From NCBI RefSeq assembly GCF_947495715.1, contig NZ_CANLZU010000005.1, positions 62,001 to 126,000 on the forward strand: a stretch of DNA of 64,000 nucleotides, given 5' to 3'. Source of the stretch: an uncultured Oceanisphaera sp. Lineage in GTDB: Bacteria > Pseudomonadota > Gammaproteobacteria > Enterobacterales > Aeromonadaceae. The notes beneath the pieces were generated by a model that saw only the letters and a list, made by a program, of their open reading frames with translations, was not told the origin of the DNA and did not search any database. Made by a program: the position numbers and the translations under genes. Below, piece after piece: positions 34,573 through 44,108 of this stretch (position 1 is its first letter; every line of letters begins with the position of its first letter).

Positions 34573-34585
34573 CATTGGCCGGCAA

Positions 34586-35929
34586 TCAGCTGTCGGCGGC
34601 GACCCTGGTGCCATCGGTTGCCTGGTCGGTGGCAGCCTGGCGGCGACCCACCAGGGCAATGGCGACGGTGGCGATAGCGCCGGGCACCGCCAGTGCCAGA
34701 AAGTTCATCTGGTGGGGCAAGGCCAGCGCCAGCAGGGTACCGCCGAGCATGGGACCCAGTATGGCGCCGTTACGGCCGATGCCCGATGCCCAGCCGAGGG
34801 CGGTGGAGCGAATGTTGGCCGGGTAATACTGAGCCACATAGGCATACAGCAGGATCTGCGAGCCGATGGTGGTGGCCCCGGCCACGGCCATCAGGCTGTA
34901 CAGCAGCCACATGGGGTGCGGATAACCGAGCGACACCAGCGAGGCGGACGCCAGCAGGAAGAAGCTCACCAGCACAGCTCGCAGCGAGAAACGGTCGGCC
35001 AGCCAGCCACCGCCCACGGCCCCGACGATGGCGCCGATGTTGAGCACCATCAGGAACATCAGGCTGGAGCCCAGCTCGTAACCGGCGGCAGACATCAATT
35101 TGGGCAGCCAGGAGCCCAGCGCATACACCATCAGCAGGCAGCAGAAGAAGGCGGTCCAGAACATCAGGGTGCTCAGGTTACGACCACCGCGGAACAGTTC
35201 CAGTACCGGCGCTTTCTGCACATTGGCCGGGGGAGCAATCAGCTGATCCTGATCGGTAATCTTCTGGGCAGGATCCACCTTCTGCAGCAGCGTGCGGGCT
35301 TCTTCCTTGCGATCTTGCGCCATCAGAAAGGCCACGGATTCGGGCAGATATTTGATCATCAGCGGCAGCAGCAGCATGGGCACGATCGCCAGATAAAACA
35401 TGATCTGCCAGCCGTAGTTGGGCACTATCCAGATCCCGAGACCCGCAGACATCATGCCGCCCACCGCATAGCCGCTGAACATCAGGGCTACCAGGGTACT
35501 GCGGCTTCTCTTCGGCGAGTATTCACTCATCAAGGACACCACGTTGGGCATGACGCCACCTATCCCCAGGCCGGCGATAAAGCGCAATATGCCGAATTGC
35601 CAGGGATTGGTTACCAGGCCGTTGATGCAGGTGGTAAGGCTGAACAGCACCACGCAGATAAGAATGGTTTTCTTGCGTCCGAGCCGGTCCGACAGCATGC
35701 CGAAGCCCATGGCGCCAAACATCATGCCGAACAGGGCACTGCTGCCGAGCAGGCCGGCCACATAGGGGTTGAGGGCCCATTGATCCATCAGCAGTGGCAG
35801 CACCACGCCGTAGATCACCAGGTCGTAACCGTCGAAAATAATGATGAGGGAACACCAGAACAGCACCTTCCAGTGGAAGGGGGTGAAGCTGGCGTTGTCT
35901 ATGGTTGCATTGACATCGATATTTCTCAT
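34586..35929 (-). CDS. benK: Aromatic acid/H+ symporter, MFS (BenK type)
   Basis: Major facilitator of the aromatic acid:H+ symport family, 447 residues with 12 membrane segments. The hallmark first helix is IIFDGYDLVIYGVVLPLLM, and the cytoplasmic motif is GMLSDRLGRKKTILI. The neighbours make benzoate the likely substrate, though PcaK-like uptake of 4-hydroxybenzoate cannot be excluded from sequence alone. It is bracketed by terminators on both sides, so it may have its own promoter. Confidence 0.9.
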   Translation of the reverse strand: MRNIDVNATIDNASFTPFHWKVLFWCSLIIIFDGYDLVIYGVVLPLLMDQWALNPYVAGLLGSSALFGMMFGAMGFGMLSDRLGRKKTILICVVLFSLTTCINGLVTNPWQFGILRFIAGLGIGGVMPNVVSLMSEYSPKRSRSTLVALMFSGYAVGGMMSAGLGIWIVPNYGWQIMFYLAIVPMLLLPLMIKYLPESVAFLMAQDRKEEARTLLQKVDPAQKITDQDQLIAPPANVQKAPVLELFRGGRNLSTLMFWTAFFCCLLMVYALGSWLPKLMSAAGYELGSSLMFLMVLNIGAIVGAVGGGWLADRFSLRAVLVSFFLLASASLVSLGYPHPMWLLYSLMAVAGATTIGSQILLYAYVAQYYPANIRSTALGWASGIGRNGAILGPMLGGTLLALALPHQMNFLALAVPGAIATVAIALVGRRQAATDQATDGTRVAADS

Positions 35930-36000
35930 TGCGGTATTACTCCGAATATTGTCCTTAAGTCTGGAGTCCGAGGGAATCTATCCCTCCCGTTTTTATACAA

Positions 36001-36032
36001 AAGGCTGCCCTTTCCGTTGGGCAGCCTTTTTT
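36001..36032 (-). terminator. Intrinsic terminator after benD
   Basis: AAGGCTGCCC (36001-36010) and GGGCAGCCTT (36019-36028) form a ten-pair stem. It begins seven bases beyond the benD stop, and A/T-runs lie on both sides (TTTTGTAT follows on the minus strand). Confidence 0.88.
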
Positions 36033-36035
36033 ACA

Positions 36036-36815
36036 TCAGCCCAGATCCCCGCCGGCGACGGGGAGTATGGTACCGGTGATATAACTGGCATCCTCCGAGG
36101 CGAGAAACAGAATGGCACCGGCCTGTTCATCCAGGGTGCCGTAGCGATGCATCAGGCTGGTGGCCTTGGTCTGGTCCACCAGGGTCTGGTACCACTGTTG
36201 CTCGCGCTTGCCCTGCGCTTCGGTATTGCGCGGGGTCAGCCGGGGCGGGGCTTCGGTGCCACCGGGGGCGGTGGCGTTGACCCGAATACCCAGCTCGGCA
36301 TATTCGAACGCCAGTGCCACGGTCAGGGCGTTGACGCCGCCCTTGGCTGCGGCGTAGGGCACCCGCATCAGGCCCCGGGTGGCCACGGAAGACACATTGA
36401 CGATGACGCCCCCCTCACGTTTCAGCAGGTGAGGCAATACGGCTCGGCAGCACCACAGGGTGGGAAACAGCGACCGCTGCACCTCTTTCTGGATCTGTTC
36501 CGGGCTGTAATGTTCGTAAGGCTGGGCCCAGATGGTGCCGCCGACGTTGTTGACCAGGATGTCGATGCCACCAAAATGCGCGGCGGCTTTGGTCATCACG
36601 CTGTCTGCACCGCCCCAGGTTTCCAGGTTGGCCTGCACGGCGATGGCCTCTACGCCCTGCTGGTTAAGCTCGGCCACCAGCTCGAACACATGGTCGGCCA
36701 GATCCACCAGTACCAGACGGGCACCTTCTTCTGCCGCCCGTTCGGCCACTCGCCGGCCGATACCCTGGGCGGCACCGGTGATCACCATCACCTTGTCGGT
36801 GAAACGCGGCGTCAT
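36036..36815 (-). CDS. benD: 1,6-dihydroxycyclohexa-2,4-diene-1-carboxylate dehydrogenase
   Basis: Oxidises and decarboxylates the benzoate cis-diol to catechol with NAD+. Short-chain dehydrogenase of 259 residues: cofactor motif TGAAQGIGRRVA (residues 14-25), NNVGG, the Ser of NVSSVATRG, and YAAAKGG with catalytic Tyr and Lys. It overlaps benC by four bases. Confidence 0.95.
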   Translation of the reverse strand: MTPRFTDKVMVITGAAQGIGRRVAERAAEEGARLVLVDLADHVFELVAELNQQGVEAIAVQANLETWGGADSVMTKAAAHFGGIDILVNNVGGTIWAQPYEHYSPEQIQKEVQRSLFPTLWCCRAVLPHLLKREGGVIVNVSSVATRGLMRVPYAAAKGGVNALTVALAFEYAELGIRVNATAPGGTEAPPRLTPRNTEAQGKREQQWYQTLVDQTKATSLMHRYGTLDEQAGAILFLASEDASYITGTILPVAGGDLG

Positions 36816-37840
36816 GCGACCGCTCCCGCCACGGCAGACACGCTGGGGCTGAACTTCTCGTAATGGAAGGAATTCGGTTTGATGCCCTGGTCACGGAAGT
36901 AGCCCAGCACGGCGTCCACCATGGGGGGCGGTCCACACAGGTAGACATCCACCTCGCCGTGATGGATGGGCGCATCCTGCATATGGTTGGTCACGTAGCC
37001 TTTGAGCGGATGAGCGCTGTCGGCGCTGGCCACCACTGTCTTGAAGCTGAAGTTCTCTATTCCGGCGGCAAACTGCTCCAGCGCCTCGATACACACCAGA
37101 TCGTCATCGTTGGTGACACCGTAGATCAGATGAGTCGGCTGCCCGGTGCCGTTGACCTTGAGGTGCTCCAGCATGGCGAGGAAGGGCGCCAGGCCGGTAC
37201 CGCCGGCCAGCATCAACACCGGACGTTCCACCGGGCGCAGGTAGAAGCTGCCCATGGGACCGGTGAGTGTCAGCGAATCTCCGGCCTTGCACTGACCAAC
37301 CAGATAACTGCTCATCAGGCCGCCGGGCACGTTGCGGATCAGGAAGCTCAGTTCCCGGCTGCCGGGCCTGGAGCTGAATGAATAGGCACGGGTCTCTTCG
37401 GTACCCGGCACTCGAATATTCACATACTGGCCCGGCAGAAAGGCAATATCGTCTTCTGCGGCTACTTTCAGTTCGATGGCGGTGGGAGAAACCAGGTTCA
37501 CCTCGAGTACGGTACCCTGGACCCTGGCGATGCCGGTCTTGCACAGGGTGGACGCAACGGGGATTTCCACCACACAGTCGCTGGCGGGCACCATCTGGCA
37601 GGTCAGAATCATGCCCTGCTCGGCTTCATCGTCGGTCAGTGCTTCGTCGATGTACTCGTCACCCAGGTCGAACTTGCCCTGGTGGCAACTGCCCTTGCAG
37701 GTGCCGCATACGCCGTCGGAGCAGTCCATCGGCAGATTGATCTGGTTGCGGTAGGCCGCATCCAGTACGGTTTCCCCTTCATTACAGCTGATGAAGCGGG
37801 TAATGCCGTCTTCAAAGTTGAGCGCGATGTTGTAACTCAT
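36812..37840 (-). CDS. benC: Benzoate 1,2-dioxygenase electron transfer component
   Basis: NADH reductase feeding electrons to BenAB. The N-terminal plant-type [2Fe-2S] ferredoxin domain has CSDGVCGTCKGSC with the fourth Cys in ILTCQ. FAD-binding RAYSFSSRPG and NAD-binding MLAGGTGLAPFLAML follow, ending in VYLCGPPPMVDAV. I chose the ATG at 37840 (MSYNIALNFEDG); an upstream in-frame start at 37879 would lie in the benB-benC gap. 342 residues. Confidence 0.95.
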   Translation of the reverse strand: MSYNIALNFEDGITRFISCNEGETVLDAAYRNQINLPMDCSDGVCGTCKGSCHQGKFDLGDEYIDEALTDDEAEQGMILTCQMVPASDCVVEIPVASTLCKTGIARVQGTVLEVNLVSPTAIELKVAAEDDIAFLPGQYVNIRVPGTEETRAYSFSSRPGSRELSFLIRNVPGGLMSSYLVGQCKAGDSLTLTGPMGSFYLRPVERPVLMLAGGTGLAPFLAMLEHLKVNGTGQPTHLIYGVTNDDDLVCIEALEQFAAGIENFSFKTVVASADSAHPLKGYVTNHMQDAPIHHGEVDVYLCGPPPMVDAVLGYFRDQGIKPNSFHYEKFSPSVSAVAGAVA

Positions 37841-37859
37841 TTTGGTTTCTCCCCACCAA

Positions 37860-38345
37860 TTACAGGTGATAGATATCAATCACCTGATTGATGTAATCGT
37901 TGTTCAGAACTACCTTCTTCTCGGTGATCAGGGGCTGTTCGCCGCCGATATCCAGGGTATAGAAGGAGGTACCGAAAAAGGTTTCGGTCTTGTGGTAGCG
38001 ATGGCTGTTGGTCTGCCAGTTGAAGCGCAGTTTCACCTGGTTGCCTTCCCGGGACAGGATCTCCAGGTTGCTGGTCTGGTGAGTCGTGCGCGGCTCCGGC
38101 ATGGAGCTGGCACCGGAGCGTTCGGTCTTGATCCGATACACCCGATCTTCCAGGCCATCACGGTTCGGGTAATAGATCAGCGAAATCTCGGTCTGGGGAT
38201 TTTCGGTCAGCCGGTCTTCGTCGTCCCACGCCGGCATCCAGTACACGACGTTTTCGCTGTAGCAGGTGAGCCACTCGTCCCACTGGCGGTCGTCCAGCAG
38301 ACGGGCTTCACGGTAGATAAACGCCTGAATCTGTTCGAAGTTCAT
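37860..38345 (-). CDS. benB: Benzoate 1,2-dioxygenase small subunit
   Basis: Beta subunit of the ring-hydroxylating oxygenase, a 161-residue cone-shaped fold of the ring-hydroxylating beta family. Seen in [35 protein letters not shown] and [12 protein letters not shown]. Structural partner of BenA; a GGAGG site precedes it. It overlaps benA by four bases. Confidence 0.95.
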   Translation of the reverse strand: MNFEQIQAFIYREARLLDDRQWDEWLTCYSENVVYWMPAWDDEDRLTENPQTEISLIYYPNRDGLEDRVYRIKTERSGASSMPEPRTTHQTSNLEILSREGNQVKLRFNWQTNSHRYHKTETFFGTSFYTLDIGGEQPLITEKKVVLNNDYINQVIDIYHL

Positions 38346-39718
38346 TCGGAGTCCTCCATGGAAGTGATGGAAATAAGCTGGGCGCGTTCGGTCTCTACCG
38401 CCTGCAGCATCTCTTTTACCCAGTGCTGGTGATGGGTCACGTACAGGCCTTCGTCTTCCGGCTTGGTACCGCTCAGCAGGGGCTTGAGGCCGATGGCGTC
38501 GGCGCCGGCATCCGGGCCTTCAATCCAGTGGCTGGCGCCCCGGCTCATGTCGTTCCATTTCAGGCCACTGGCTTCGTAACCTTGCTGGCAGGCGCGGAAT
38601 TCTTCCAGATCGTCCGGAGTACCCATGCCGCTGACATTGAAGAAGTCTTCGTACTGGCGCAGACGCTTGGCGCGATCCGCCGCCGGTTCGTTTTTCGGTG
38701 CCCAGCAGTAGATGGTGATTTCGGTTTTATTAACGGCGATAGGGCGCAACACCCGGATCTGAGTGGAAAACTGATCCATTAGATAGACGTTGGGATACAG
38801 ACACAGATTTTTGGTGGTGTTCACGATAGCGTCGGCGCGGGCCTCGCCGACCTTCTGCCGCAGTCGTTCAAGCTGGCTGTAAACAGGACGCACCTGCGGG
38901 TTAGTCAGCTGGGTCCACAGCATCATGTGGCCATGCTCGAAGCCATAAAATCCGCCTTCGTTGGACCAGCTCTTGGCATCGACCGCCTCGGTGCCGCCTT
39001 TTTCGTAGTTGCGCTGACCCATGGTAGACAGGTAGTTCCAGTGTACCGTGCCCACATGATAACCGTCGGCGCCGTTCTCGGCGGTCAGCTTCCAGTTGCC
39101 TTCGTAGGTGTAGGTAGAGCTGCCGCGCAGAATTTCGATGCCGTCTTCCGCCTGATCGACCATGTTGTCGATGATTTTGGTGGTTTCACCCAGGTACTCG
39201 GTCAGCGGCAGCACGTCGGCATTCAGGCTGCCGAACAGAAAGCCGCGGTAGGATTCGAACTTCGGCAACTGCTTCAGATCGTGGGAGCCGTCGTTGCTGA
39301 AGCTTTCCGGGTAACCGCCTTTCTTCTGGTCGCGGGCTTTCAGCAGCTTGCCGTCGTTCTTGAAGGTCCAGCCGTGAAAGGGGCAGGTGAACGAGGCCTT
39401 GTTGCCGCGCTTCTTGCGACACAGGGTAGCACCACGGTGAGAGCAGGTGTTCAGCAACGCCTGCAGCTCGCCTTCCTTGGTGCGGGTGATCACCACCGGC
39501 TGGCGACCGACGGTCGTGGTGTAATAATCGCCGGGATTTTCCAGCTGGCTTTCGTGGGCCAGATAAACCCAGTTGCCTTCGAAGATGTGTTTCATCTCCA
39601 GGTCGAACAGTTGCTGATCGGTGAAGACGCCACGGTCACAGCGATAGTGGCCGGTGGTCGGATCGGCTTCCACCGCGCCCCGGATCTTGTTTTCGAGTCG
39701 GTCGAGTTGGCGAGTCAT
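38342..39718 (-). CDS. benA: Benzoate 1,2-dioxygenase large subunit
   Basis: Catalytic subunit that adds both atoms of O2 to benzoate, giving the 1,2-cis-diol. The Rieske centre is [15 protein letters not shown] then CPFHGWTF (Cys-His and Cys-His pairs near residues 96-120). The mononuclear iron site is in [17 protein letters not shown] with the bridging Asp. Length 458. It follows catA after a 119-base gap holding a strong hairpin. Confidence 0.96.
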   Translation of the reverse strand: MTRQLDRLENKIRGAVEADPTTGHYRCDRGVFTDQQLFDLEMKHIFEGNWVYLAHESQLENPGDYYTTTVGRQPVVITRTKEGELQALLNTCSHRGATLCRKKRGNKASFTCPFHGWTFKNDGKLLKARDQKKGGYPESFSNDGSHDLKQLPKFESYRGFLFGSLNADVLPLTEYLGETTKIIDNMVDQAEDGIEILRGSSTYTYEGNWKLTAENGADGYHVGTVHWNYLSTMGQRNYEKGGTEAVDAKSWSNEGGFYGFEHGHMMLWTQLTNPQVRPVYSQLERLRQKVGEARADAIVNTTKNLCLYPNVYLMDQFSTQIRVLRPIAVNKTEITIYCWAPKNEPAADRAKRLRQYEDFFNVSGMGTPDDLEEFRACQQGYEASGLKWNDMSRGASHWIEGPDAGADAIGLKPLLSGTKPEDEGLYVTHHQHWVKEMLQAVETERAQLISITSMEDSE

Positions 39719-39767
39719 GTTTGGTTACTCCATCTGGCGTTGCCGGCCTTTTCGGCCTGTGTGGTAT

Positions 39768-39796
39768 CCGACCGCCTGCTAACGGCAGGCGGTCGG
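39768..39796. other. Strong hairpin between catA and benA
   Basis: CCGACCGCCTGC (39768-39779) pairs perfectly with GCAGGCGGTCGG (39785-39796). No T-run follows on the minus strand, so it is more likely an RNA processing or stability structure, or a weak terminator, between the cat and ben parts of the operon. Confidence 0.6.
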
Positions 39797-39837
39797 CTCA
39801 CAAACAGCGTGTTATTAAAGGTTCAGGAGCCGCTGGC

Positions 39838-40767
39838 TCAGCTTTCCAGGGCGCGCAGGCGTTCGTGGCGGCTCTGCAGCTCGGCCTTGTCGGTCGACAC
39901 CAGCTGAATGTTGAATTCCACGCGGGTGAATGGCTGACCCAGACCATATTGCTCGGCGGCCGCGGCATCTTCGACACGCACGGCGTCTACCACCAGCTCT
40001 TCGCGGGTGGCGAAGGCGAAGTCATCAAAGGTGTACTGATCACCGGCCAGGTTGATCTGGGTGGTCAGATGCTTGTGACCCGGCTTTGATACGAAGTAGT
40101 GAATATGCGCAGGGCGGTTGCCGTGACGACCCAGCTGGTTGAGCAACGCCTGGGTTGAACCTTCGGGCGGGCAGCCGTAGCCGGACGGAATGATGCTCCG
40201 GGCGGTGTAACGGCCGTCGGCGTCGGTCTTGATGCGGCGGCGCAGGTTGTACTCGCTCTGGGACTGATCGAAGTAGGAATAGGCACCTTTCAGATCGGCG
40301 TGCCAGATGTCGACGATGGTATCGGCCAGCGGCTGACCACTTTCGTCGGTAACCTGACCTGTGAGGATCATGGTGTCGCCATCCTGGGTGCCGTCGTCCA
40401 TGCGGGCAAAACCTTCGCTCAGGGGGGCGCCGGCCACATACAGCGGACCTTCGATGGTGCGCGGGGTACCACCGGTCAGGCCGGCCTGCTCGTCTTCGGC
40501 ATCCATGCGGATGTCCAGGTATTTGTCCATGCCGAGGCCCGGGGCCAGCAGGGCGGCTTCGCCGTTTTTACCCAGCTCGTTGATGTAGTAAATGGCGCTC
40601 CAGAATTCTTCCGGGCTGATGTCCAGATCTTCGATGAGCTGGAACACGTCGTGCATCACGCGGTGTACTATGGTCTTGACCCGGTCGTTACCGCCGGACT
40701 GATTGAATCCGGCTACCTTTTCCAGCAGCGTGATGACTTCCTGAGTTTCCATGGTTTTGACTGACAT
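39838..40767 (-). CDS. catA: Catechol 1,2-dioxygenase
   Basis: Intradiol ring cleavage of catechol to cis,cis-muconate using Fe(III). 309 residues: N-terminal helical dimerisation region, then the beta-sandwich with iron ligands in GAYSYFDQSQSEYNLRRR (Tyr), SGYGCPPEG (Tyr) and RPAHIHYFVSKPGHKHLTTQ (two His). GGAG precedes the ATG. It lies between catC and benA on the same strand. Confidence 0.96.
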   Translation of the reverse strand: MSVKTMETQEVITLLEKVAGFNQSGGNDRVKTIVHRVMHDVFQLIEDLDISPEEFWSAIYYINELGKNGEAALLAPGLGMDKYLDIRMDAEDEQAGLTGGTPRTIEGPLYVAGAPLSEGFARMDDGTQDGDTMILTGQVTDESGQPLADTIVDIWHADLKGAYSYFDQSQSEYNLRRRIKTDADGRYTARSIIPSGYGCPPEGSTQALLNQLGRHGNRPAHIHYFVSKPGHKHLTTQINLAGDQYTFDDFAFATREELVVDAVRVEDAAAAEQYGLGQPFTRVEFNIQLVSTDKAELQSRHERLRALES

Positions 40768-40828
40768 TGCTGTGACTCCTTGCGTGTCTTGTTATGTAGT
40801 TATTTGGTCGAAGGGTATTTCAGGGTGC

Positions 40829-41119
40829 TTAACGGTCATCCAGGTGGATGGAGGACGGGTGCCGACAAAGGGGCGCGACACTGATGTCCATGTAGGGAAA
40901 CAGGGGCAGGGCACTGATCAAATCCTGCAATTCGGCGTTATCGGCCACATCGAAGATGCTGACGTTGGCGTAGCTGCCGGCCACCCGCCACAAATGGCGC
41001 CACTTGCCCTGGGTCTGCAGTTCCTGGGCGTAGGCTTTTTCCCGGGCCTTGATGTCGGCAATCACGTCGGCCGGCATGTCATGGGGGATATTTACCTTCA
41101 TCTCGACTTTAAACAGCAT
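40829..41119 (-). CDS. catC: Muconolactone delta-isomerase
   Basis: Converts muconolactone to the 3-oxoadipate enol-lactone. 96 residues, the usual length, with MLFKVEMKVNIPHDMP, WRHLWRVAGSYANVSIFDV and LPLFPYMDISVAPLCRHPSS. It is between catB and catA. Confidence 0.96.
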   Translation of the reverse strand: MLFKVEMKVNIPHDMPADVIADIKAREKAYAQELQTQGKWRHLWRVAGSYANVSIFDVADNAELQDLISALPLFPYMDISVAPLCRHPSSIHLDDR

Positions 41120-41169
41120 GATGCTTTCTCCGTTTGGATATGTTGGCGTCGGCGTTTATTTCCGGCGTT

Positions 41170-42288
41170 TTACTTGCGGCGATAGTGTGTCAGCTTGTCT
41201 TCGTCTATCTCTATGCCCAGACCGGGGCCTGTGGGCAGCTCGACGCCGTTGTCATGGAAGTTCAATCGCTTTACTACTATGTCGTCCTTCATCAGCAGCG
41301 GGCCGAACATCTCGGTCCCCCAGTGAATCTTGTCGAGGGTGGACCAGGCATGCAGCGCGGCCACGGAGCCGATGGTGCCTTCCAGCAGGGTGCCGCCATA
41401 GAGGCCGACCCCGGCGGCCTCGGCCACCCTGGCCACTTCCAGCGCCCGCAGCGGGCCGCCCGCCTTGGCAATTTTCAGCGCCACGGCACCGGCAAAGCCG
41501 GCGGCGGCCAGACTGAACATGTCTTTTGCATCGGCCACGGCTTCGTCGGCCAGAATGGGCAGATGGAACTTTTCGGACAGGCGCACCAGCGCCGCCAGAT
41601 CCTTCATCGGGGTCGGTTGCTCGACCAGATCGATACCGGCGGCCTGCAGCTCGGCCATGCCTCTGGCGGCGGTGGCCTCATCCCAGGCCTGGTTGACATC
41701 GACCCGCACGCTGGCACTGTCACCCACGGCGGCCTTGATGGCGGCCACATGGCGCACATCGTCCATCAGGGCACGGGAGCCGATCTTCAGTTTGAAATCA
41801 CAATGACGTTTGGCGGCAATCAGGCTGTGGGCTTCATCGATGTCTTTGGCGGTATCGCCGCTGGCCAGGGTCCAGAGCACGGGAATGTGTTGATGCACGG
41901 CGCCGCCCAGCAGGTCCGACACCGGGCGATTCAGGCGCTTGCCTTGCAGATCCAGCAGGGCGGTCTCGATGGCGGACTTGGCCAGGTTGTTACCCCGAGT
42001 GGCATTGTTAAGCCTTACCCGCAGGGTATTGATGTTGTCTGCGGCCTGGCCAATCAGCAGCGGTTTGAAGTAGGTGTCTATGGTCAGTTTGACACTTTCG
42101 GGGCTTTCCGGGCCGTAGGCCAGGCCGCCGATAGTGGTGGCTTCTCCCAGTCCCTCCAGACCATCTGAGTCTTTCATTCGCACGATAACCATGGTCTGAA
42201 CCCCCATGGTGGTCATGGAAAGCTGGTGCGGACGTATGGTTGGAATATCGACCAGGATGGCTTCGATGGACTGGATAGTAGCTGACAT
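41170..42288 (-). CDS. catB: Muconate cycloisomerase
   Basis: Closes cis,cis-muconate to muconolactone. Enolase-superfamily protein of 372 residues, with the Lys motif FKLKIGSR, metal ligands in VRVDVNQAW and LVEQPTPMKDLAAL, and ILADEAVADAKDMF. It is the first gene of the minus-strand cat/ben operon, read divergently from the LysR regulator gene. Confidence 0.95.
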   Translation of the reverse strand: MSATIQSIEAILVDIPTIRPHQLSMTTMGVQTMVIVRMKDSDGLEGLGEATTIGGLAYGPESPESVKLTIDTYFKPLLIGQAADNINTLRVRLNNATRGNNLAKSAIETALLDLQGKRLNRPVSDLLGGAVHQHIPVLWTLASGDTAKDIDEAHSLIAAKRHCDFKLKIGSRALMDDVRHVAAIKAAVGDSASVRVDVNQAWDEATAARGMAELQAAGIDLVEQPTPMKDLAALVRLSEKFHLPILADEAVADAKDMFSLAAAGFAGAVALKIAKAGGPLRALEVARVAEAAGVGLYGGTLLEGTIGSVAALHAWSTLDKIHWGTEMFGPLLMKDDIVVKRLNFHDNGVELPTGPGLGIEIDEDKLTHYRRK

Positions 42289-42378
42289 GTAATCTCCTGA
42301 CGTGACCGGATGACCCTTTGTTGCCGAAAGGTTACGATGTTGAGTGGATGTGAACCAATATTGATTAAGTTGCGAGTA

Positions 42379-42393
42379 ATACCCTGGAGGTAT
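42379..42393. promoter_or_regulatory. ATAC-N7-GTAT site between catB and its LysR regulator
   Basis: ATACCCTGGAGGTAT is an exact ATAC-N7-GTAT palindrome, the site known for BenM and CatM, the muconate/benzoate-responsive LysR proteins. It overlaps the ribosome site and reaches to three bases before the start of the regulator, so binding should also repress the regulator. It lies about 90 bases upstream of catB. Confidence 0.65.
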
Positions 42394-42395
42394 GG

Positions 42396-43298
42396 ATGGA
42401 GTTGAGGCACTTGCGGTATTTCGTGGTGGTGGCGGAAGAATTGAATCTGACCCGGGCTGCCGAGAAGTTGTTTATTGCGCAGCCGCCGCTGACCCGGCAG
42501 ATCAAGCAGCTGGAAGAGGAGTTGGAGGTTCAGCTGTTCATTCGCAAGGCCCGGGGGCTGGAGCTGACTCAGGGCGGCCAGTATTTTCTGCAGCAGGTAC
42601 ATTCGATCATGGACAGGCTCGACGCTAGCATCGAAGGGACGCGCCAGGTGGCCCAGCATCGCAAGACGGTCTTTTCCATCGGCTTTGTGCCGTCGGTGTT
42701 CTACGGTCAGTTACCCTTGATGGTGCGTCGTCTGCGCCGCAACAAGAACCTGGAAATCGTATTGCACGAGTTGAAGACTCAAGAGCAAATCGACGCGCTC
42801 AAGAGCGGCAAGATCGACATTGGGTTTGGCCGCATCAGCATTGAGGATCCGGACGTGGAGCAGGAAGTGCTGTTCAATGAACCCCTGATTGCCGCCCTGC
42901 CGGCCGCTCATCCCCTGACGCAGCAGGTGCCGACCATGCAGCAACTGGCCGAGGTGCCCATGGTGACCTTTCCGGCGGGGGCCGGGCCCAATTTTTCCGA
43001 TGTGGCATTGGGGCTGTTTCATCGGCGGGGCCTCAAGGTGCAGGTGATTCAGCAGGTCAACGATTTGCAGACGGCACTGTCACTTGTGGCGTCGGACATG
43101 GGCTTTGCGCTGGTGCCCGAACAGGTGAAGAAACTGCGGCGTGAAGGGGTGGACTTCATGCCGGTGGCCGATGAGCACATCACCACGCCGGTGATTGCCT
43201 CGCGTCGCCGTGGTGAAAACCCCAATGCGGTGATGCGCCTGGTCAATACCATACTGGCCGAGCTGGTAGCCAACCGGCTGAGCGGCCGCTATCCCTGA
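42396..43298 (+). CDS. catR: LysR regulator of ben/cat genes (CatR/BenM type)
   Basis: 300-residue LysR protein: helix-turn-helix in MELRHLRYFVVVAEELNLTRAAEKLFIAQPPLTRQIKQLE, then an effector-binding domain with FSIGFVPSVFYGQLP and FPAGAGPNFSDV typical of CatR/BenM/CatM. GGAGG lies five bases before the ATG at 42396. It is divergent from catB, the standard layout for an activator responding to cis,cis-muconate. Whether benzoate is also sensed cannot be told from sequence here. Confidence 0.9.
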   Translation: MELRHLRYFVVVAEELNLTRAAEKLFIAQPPLTRQIKQLEEELEVQLFIRKARGLELTQGGQYFLQQVHSIMDRLDASIEGTRQVAQHRKTVFSIGFVPSVFYGQLPLMVRRLRRNKNLEIVLHELKTQEQIDALKSGKIDIGFGRISIEDPDVEQEVLFNEPLIAALPAAHPLTQQVPTMQQLAEVPMVTFPAGAGPNFSDVALGLFHRRGLKVQVIQQVNDLQTALSLVASDMGFALVPEQVKKLRREGVDFMPVADEHITTPVIASRRRGENPNAVMRLVNTILAELVANRLSGRYP

Positions 43299-43468
43299 TG
43301 TCTGACGTTGCCGGTATGAAAGACGTTTACCCTCCGATATATGAGTGAACCGTTTCTACCCAGGTATCTGCACTTTCGTACAGACATTAACTCGAATAAA
43401 AACAGAATGTCGTCGACTCAGATACACCGAATTAGGACATAGCCAGGACATGGCCAGTGGGATTGGTA

Positions 43469-43930
43469 TCAGATAGGAATTTCGGTGGTGTATTTCATGT
43501 TGTCGAGTAACAGATAGCTTTCTGCCGAGGCGATATTGGGAATGCTCAAAATCCGTTCGCTGAGAAAATCCGAATAGTCTTCGAGGCTGGGGGCCACTAT
43601 TCTCAGCATCACATCCTTGTCACCGGCGATGGCCCAGCATTCGGTGACCCGGGAATACTGGCTGACAAGCTGCTTGAATGCTTCCTTCGATTCCCGACTG
43701 ACATTGTGCACCTTGACGATTACCACTGCATGTACATTGATCCCCAGCTTTTTATGATCCAGCAGGGCTACATAGTGATGGATATAGCCATCCTGTTCCA
43801 GCCGCTTTACCCGTCGGTGACACTGGGAGGGAGAGAGGTTGACCTGCTCGGAAAGTTGGGCATTGGACTGGGTGGCGTCGCGTTGCAGCAACTGCAGGAT
43901 TTTGAGGTCGAATTTGTCAAGCGCGTGCAT
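43469..43930 (-). CDS. Lrp/AsnC family transcriptional regulator
   Basis: 153-residue protein: winged helix (LDKFDLKILQLLQRDATQSNAQLSEQVNLSPSQCHRRVKRLE) and a C-terminal RAM ligand domain (VVIVKVHNVSRESKEAF, AIAGDKDVMLRIVAPSLEDY). The ATG at 43930 gives a normal length; an upstream in-frame start would add a tail foreign to the family. It lies at the 3' side of a minus-strand group for amino-compound use and probably controls it. Confidence 0.9.
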   Translation of the reverse strand: MHALDKFDLKILQLLQRDATQSNAQLSEQVNLSPSQCHRRVKRLEQDGYIHHYVALLDHKKLGINVHAVVIVKVHNVSRESKEAFKQLVSQYSRVTECWAIAGDKDVMLRIVAPSLEDYSDFLSERILSIPNIASAESYLLLDNMKYTTEIPI

Positions 43931-44108
43931 CGGGAAGATATCCTTTTGTTCCGTCGCCCTTTGTCCGGCTATCCGGCGCGGTGGGCCCGCGCAGTTTACC
44001 CAAAGCCCCCGCATATGAACAGCAGGAGATGGAGCCGATGGCGCACGCCTGTTTGCCGGCTGATAGCGGCCCTGACTCCATCATGAAAGAGGTGGGCCGC
44101 ATATCAAA

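Noticed and set aside
34529..36079. Plus-strand frame of 516 codons opposite benK
   Set aside because: Composition is that of an antisense shadow (Gly/His/Gln-rich), and it covers two terminators and the whole benK gene.
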